Shown: piece after piece, positions 5,131 through 7,613 of the stretch
How the letters are laid out: each line of letters begins with the position of its first letter
Position numbering within the stretch: position 1 is the stretch's first letter
Origin: Chloroflexota bacterium
GTDB lineage: Bacteria; Chloroflexota; Dehalococcoidia; GIF9; AB-539-J10
DNA length: 7,613 nucleotides
NCBI GenBank assembly: GCA_020346965.1
Contig: CP070793.1
Coordinates: 342,236 to 349,848 of the forward strand
Direction of reading: 5' to 3'
Translations under genes and position numbers: made by a program
Notes under the pieces: model-generated
Told to the model about the DNA's origin: nothing
The model's input: only the letters and a program-made list of their open reading frames with translations
Databases searched by the model: none

Positions 5131-7116
5131 CTATGCTAACACACCCTCGATTTCAGCCATAATTTCTTCGCTAGTAAAATGTCTATGAGTAATCGCTCTG
5201 CTGGGGCAAGCTGCGACACAGGTGCCACAGCCCTTACACAGAGCTTCATTGATATTAGAGACCTTCTTTTCATCATCAAAGGAAATGGCACTATAAGGGC
5301 AGAGAAGATTACAGATTCGACACCCTGAGCAAAGCTCTTCGTCGATAACTGCCGTGCTCGCCTCAAGTTCCACCTTGCCCTTGGTAATCACAGCTAGAAC
5401 CTTGGCAGCCGCCGCCGAGGCTTGAGATACCGTGTCCGGGATATCCTTGGGGCCCTGGCAACAACCCGCCACATATATTCCATCAGTTCTGGTCGCTACT
5501 GGATCCAGCTTGGGATGGCGTTCTAAAAGGAAGCCATCAGCCTTGAGATTCACGGAGAAGATATGAGCCAATTTATCGGCATCTTCACGGGGTTCAATGG
5601 CAGTGCAGAGGACGACCATATCAGCGAATACCAGGGTCACCTTGCCGTTATCCGGATCCTCCGCAGTGATAATCAGCTTGCCTCGGTCCATCCCCTTTCC
5701 ATCGGCGCTGGCGACCTGCTGAACCTTCCCCCGGACGAAGTTCGCCCCCTCCCCAACCAATCGCTCGTAAAAATCTTCATAATCCTTGCCAAAACAGCGG
5801 ATATCAGTAAATATTTGACAAACCTCAGCATCAGTCTTTTCCTTGATAAGGTGGGAATGTTTTAAGGCATACATGCAGCATACTCTTGAGCAATAGTCGT
5901 GAAACTCTTCATCACGGCTGCCGACACAGTGGACAATGGCCACGCTTCGGGGGGCAGAGCCATCCTTTAATTGAATATTACCACCAGTAGGACCGGTGGC
6001 ATTACATAGCCTCTCAAATTCAAGCCCGGTGATAATGTCGTCAAATTTCCCATAGCTGTACTGAGCAGCGACAGAGGGGTCGAAGGTCTGAAAACCGGTA
6101 GTCAGGATAATATTACCCACCTCCACCTCTATTAGCTTTTCTTCATCATCGAAATTAATAGCTCCTGCCTCACAGAATTTCTCACAGGCACGACACTTGC
6201 CTTTCTGGAAATAGATACAGTTCTCCCGATCAATGACAGGGACATTGGGCACTGCCTGGGGGAATGGAGTATAAATGGCTTTTCGTTGTCCCAGACCCAT
6301 TTCAAATTCGCTGGTTACTTTCGCGGGGCATTTCTCCTGACAGACCCCACAACCGGTGCATTTCTCCTCATCGACGTATCTGGCTTTCTTCCTAATCTTA
6401 GCCTTGAAGTTGCCGACGTAGCCTGATACCTCTTCGACCTCACTGTAGGCGAGTAGCTCGACATAAGGATGCGAACCCAATTCGCTCATATTGGGAGTAA
6501 GTATACAGGCTGAGCAGTCTAATGTAGGGAAGGTTTTGTCCAGCTGAATCATATGTCCCCCAATGGAAGGCTCTCGTTCCACCAAGTAAACCTTGTGCCG
6601 AGAGTTAGCGATCTGCAAGGCCGCTTGAATACCGGCAATACCACCACCCACTACTAGCGTGCTGGGATTTACCGGGACCTCTCTTACCTCAAGGGGCTCA
6701 TGGAAGAAGACCCGCCTCACTGCGGCCCGAACCAGCGTCTTGGCTTTTTCGGTAGCTTTTTCACGATCGTCGGTTACCCAGGAGCAATGCTCTCGAATGT
6801 TAGCCATCTGGAATAAATGACGGTTCAGCCCCGCCTGCTCACATGCTTTGCGGAAGGTGGGTTCATGCATTGTTGGGGAGCAAGAGGCAACCACAACCCG
6901 GTTTAAGCCCAACTCTTTTATATCCTTCTTTATCGTCTCCTGCCCCGGCTCAGAGCACATGAACCTGTAGTCCCGGGCTACCACCACCGAATCCAGCTGC
7001 GAGGCATACTGGCTTACCTCAGCCACATCTACCGTTCCAGCGATGTTAGTGCCACAATGGCAGATATATACTCCTGTCCTTACTCCATCCTTACTGCTTT
7101 CAATTCCTGCTGTCAT
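5131..7116 (-). CDS. hdrA: HdrA-type FAD/iron-sulfur electron-bifurcation subunit
   Basis: HdrA is the flavin hub of heterodisulfide-reductase-type complexes. Its FAD splits electron pairs between low-potential ferredoxin and a higher-potential acceptor in the cytoplasm. With the start at 7116 the protein has 661 residues, the normal length. Visible features: N-terminal VYICHCGTN with C19 and C21; FAD-binding VVGGGIAG at 155-162 with GG at 187-188; LDCSACILTP (C201, C204); a ferredoxin motif C253/C256/C259/C263; a second set C300/C308/C311/C315; the non-canonical cluster set C397, C409, C413, C414; and a C-terminal ferredoxin domain C596/C599/C602/C606 plus C627/C630/C633/C637. No key Cys appears to be missing. 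A frame extending to 7173 exists, but the ATG at 7116 overlaps the upstream stop as ATGA, a typical operon junction. The partner upstream is an NAD(P)H-type subunit; hypF follows after 39 bp. Confidence 0.95.
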   Translation of the reverse strand: MTAGIESSKDGVRTGVYICHCGTNIAGTVDVAEVSQYASQLDSVVVARDYRFMCSEPGQETIKKDIKELGLNRVVVASCSPTMHEPTFRKACEQAGLNRHLFQMANIREHCSWVTDDREKATEKAKTLVRAAVRRVFFHEPLEVREVPVNPSTLVVGGGIAGIQAALQIANSRHKVYLVEREPSIGGHMIQLDKTFPTLDCSACILTPNMSELGSHPYVELLAYSEVEEVSGYVGNFKAKIRKKARYVDEEKCTGCGVCQEKCPAKVTSEFEMGLGQRKAIYTPFPQAVPNVPVIDRENCIYFQKGKCRACEKFCEAGAINFDDEEKLIEVEVGNIILTTGFQTFDPSVAAQYSYGKFDDIITGLEFERLCNATGPTGGNIQLKDGSAPRSVAIVHCVGSRDEEFHDYCSRVCCMYALKHSHLIKEKTDAEVCQIFTDIRCFGKDYEDFYERLVGEGANFVRGKVQQVASADGKGMDRGKLIITAEDPDNGKVTLVFADMVVLCTAIEPREDADKLAHIFSVNLKADGFLLERHPKLDPVATRTDGIYVAGCCQGPKDIPDTVSQASAAAAKVLAVITKGKVELEASTAVIDEELCSGCRICNLLCPYSAISFDDEKKVSNINEALCKGCGTCVAACPSRAITHRHFTSEEIMAEIEGVLA

Positions 7117-7613
7117 GGTTGTTCCAAAAACTGCGAAATCTGCTCCAGAGTGAATACCGGACCATCCTGGCAAACATACTTTTCACCAATATTGCATCGG
7201 GCGCATTTGCCGAGGCCACACTTCATCTTGGCCTCCAGAGTGGTGACAATCTGGTTATCCTTAAAGCCCAGGTTCCTTAGCCCGGCCAGGGTAAAGCGGA
7301 TCATTATCGGTGGTCCGCAAATAATAGCAATAGCATTATCCGGCGAAGGTGCCAACTCCTTCACTACATCCGGGACCAGGGCCACCCTTCCTTTCCACTG
7401 CTCATCACCCTTGTCAACAGTGAGTTCCAGTCTAGTTCTGGGGGATTTCATCCATGTTGGGAACTCCGGTTGGAATACCAAGTCTTGAGGGGTTCGTGCA
7501 CCGTTTATTATTACCAACTCCCCGTAACCATCTCGTCGTTGCAGTATGTTGTTAATAACCGGACGCAGTGGCGCCATTCCGATACCCCCGCCGATGATGA
7601 TTATATTCTTTCC
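7113..7613 (-). CDS. FNR-like NAD(P)H/FAD oxidoreductase subunit with [2Fe-2S] (hydrogenase gamma / FlxA-like), C-terminal part
   Basis: This flavoprotein probably exchanges electrons between NAD(P)H and the neighbouring HdrA or hydrogenase subunits in the cytoplasm. Only the C-terminal 166 residues are in the window; the FAD-binding beta-barrel lies beyond base 7613. Visible parts: nucleotide-binding GGGIGMAP at 8-15, INGAR at 36-40, CGPPIM at 99-104 (NAD(P)H site of ferredoxin-NADP reductase-like proteins), and a [2Fe-2S] motif C132-x4-C137-x2-C140-x7-C148 followed by QDGPVF. That ending is typical of the gamma subunit of group 3 [NiFe]-hydrogenases/sulfhydrogenases and of HdrA-associated FlxA-type proteins. 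The related dihydroorotate dehydrogenase PyrK is less likely given the hdrA neighbour. Its TGA overlaps the hdrA ATG, so the two are translationally coupled and probably form one complex. Confidence 0.9.
   Translation of the reverse strand, partial: GKNIIIIGGGIGMAPLRPVINNILQRRDGYGELVIINGARTPQDLVFQPEFPTWMKSPRTRLELTVDKGDEQWKGRVALVPDVVKELAPSPDNAIAIICGPPIMIRFTLAGLRNLGFKDNQIVTTLEAKMKCGLGKCARCNIGEKYVCQDGPVFTLEQISQFLEQP

Noticed and set aside
7117..7173. Longer N terminus for HdrA starting at 7173
   Set aside because: The extra 19 residues have no HdrA character and would overlap the coupled upstream gene by about 60 bp; the ATG at 7116 makes a standard ATGA overlap and gives the usual family length.
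7057..7488. A 143-residue open frame on the + strand opposite hdrA and the FNR-like gene
   Set aside because: It is antisense to two well-supported conserved genes and its translation shows no recognisable domain.

Overview
The window looks like chromosomal DNA from an anaerobic bacterium. It encodes an HdrA-type electron-bifurcation flavoprotein, an NAD(P)H-oxidising partner and a [NiFe]-hydrogenase maturation protein, which together suggest hydrogen- or formate-linked anaerobic energy metabolism. The gene styles (short ArgA-like acetyltransferase beside nadK, GLUG-repeat surface protein, HdrA/hydrogenase genes, balanced base composition) resemble Dehalococcoidia-type Chloroflexota. That placement comes from recalled family resemblance, not a search, and is moderate to low confidence.

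Layout. Positions 1-1592 (+ strand) hold three closely spaced genes: the 3' end of NAD kinase, an ArgA-like GNAT acetyltransferase overlapping it by 23 bp, and a Nudix ADP-ribose pyrophosphatase. A putative extended -10 promoter follows, then a monocistronic secreted or lipid-anchored GLUG-repeat protein (1679-2686) with five units at an exact 26-residue spacing. From 2692 to the window end everything is on the - strand. Read in the direction of transcription, the order is an FNR-like NAD(P)H/FAD/[2Fe-2S] subunit (cut by the window end), hdrA (joined by an ATGA stop/start overlap), a 39 bp gap, and hypF. The + and - blocks converge with only 5 bp between stop codons.

How the genes work together. 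The FNR-like subunit probably passes electrons from NAD(P)H to HdrA or takes them from it. HdrA carries FAD and several [4Fe-4S] clusters and is the usual bifurcation hub. HypF makes the cyanide ligands of [NiFe]-hydrogenases, so its place behind hdrA suggests the operon serves an Hdr-linked hydrogenase encoded outside the window. NAD kinase and ADP-ribose pyrophosphatase form a small NAD(P)-metabolism pair on the other strand.

The most unusual observation is inside hypF. Two short related repeat elements lie in the same orientation 199 bp apart. Both are translated in frame and add peptides in the variable parts of the C-terminal Kae1-like domain. They share end sequences but have different cores, and the longer one contains its own GC-rich palindrome. 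This resembles the in-frame palindromic elements described from Rickettsia and may be an active or recently active family of protein-invading miniature repeats in this lineage. No RNA genes, CRISPR arrays, transposases or convincing rho-independent terminators were found.
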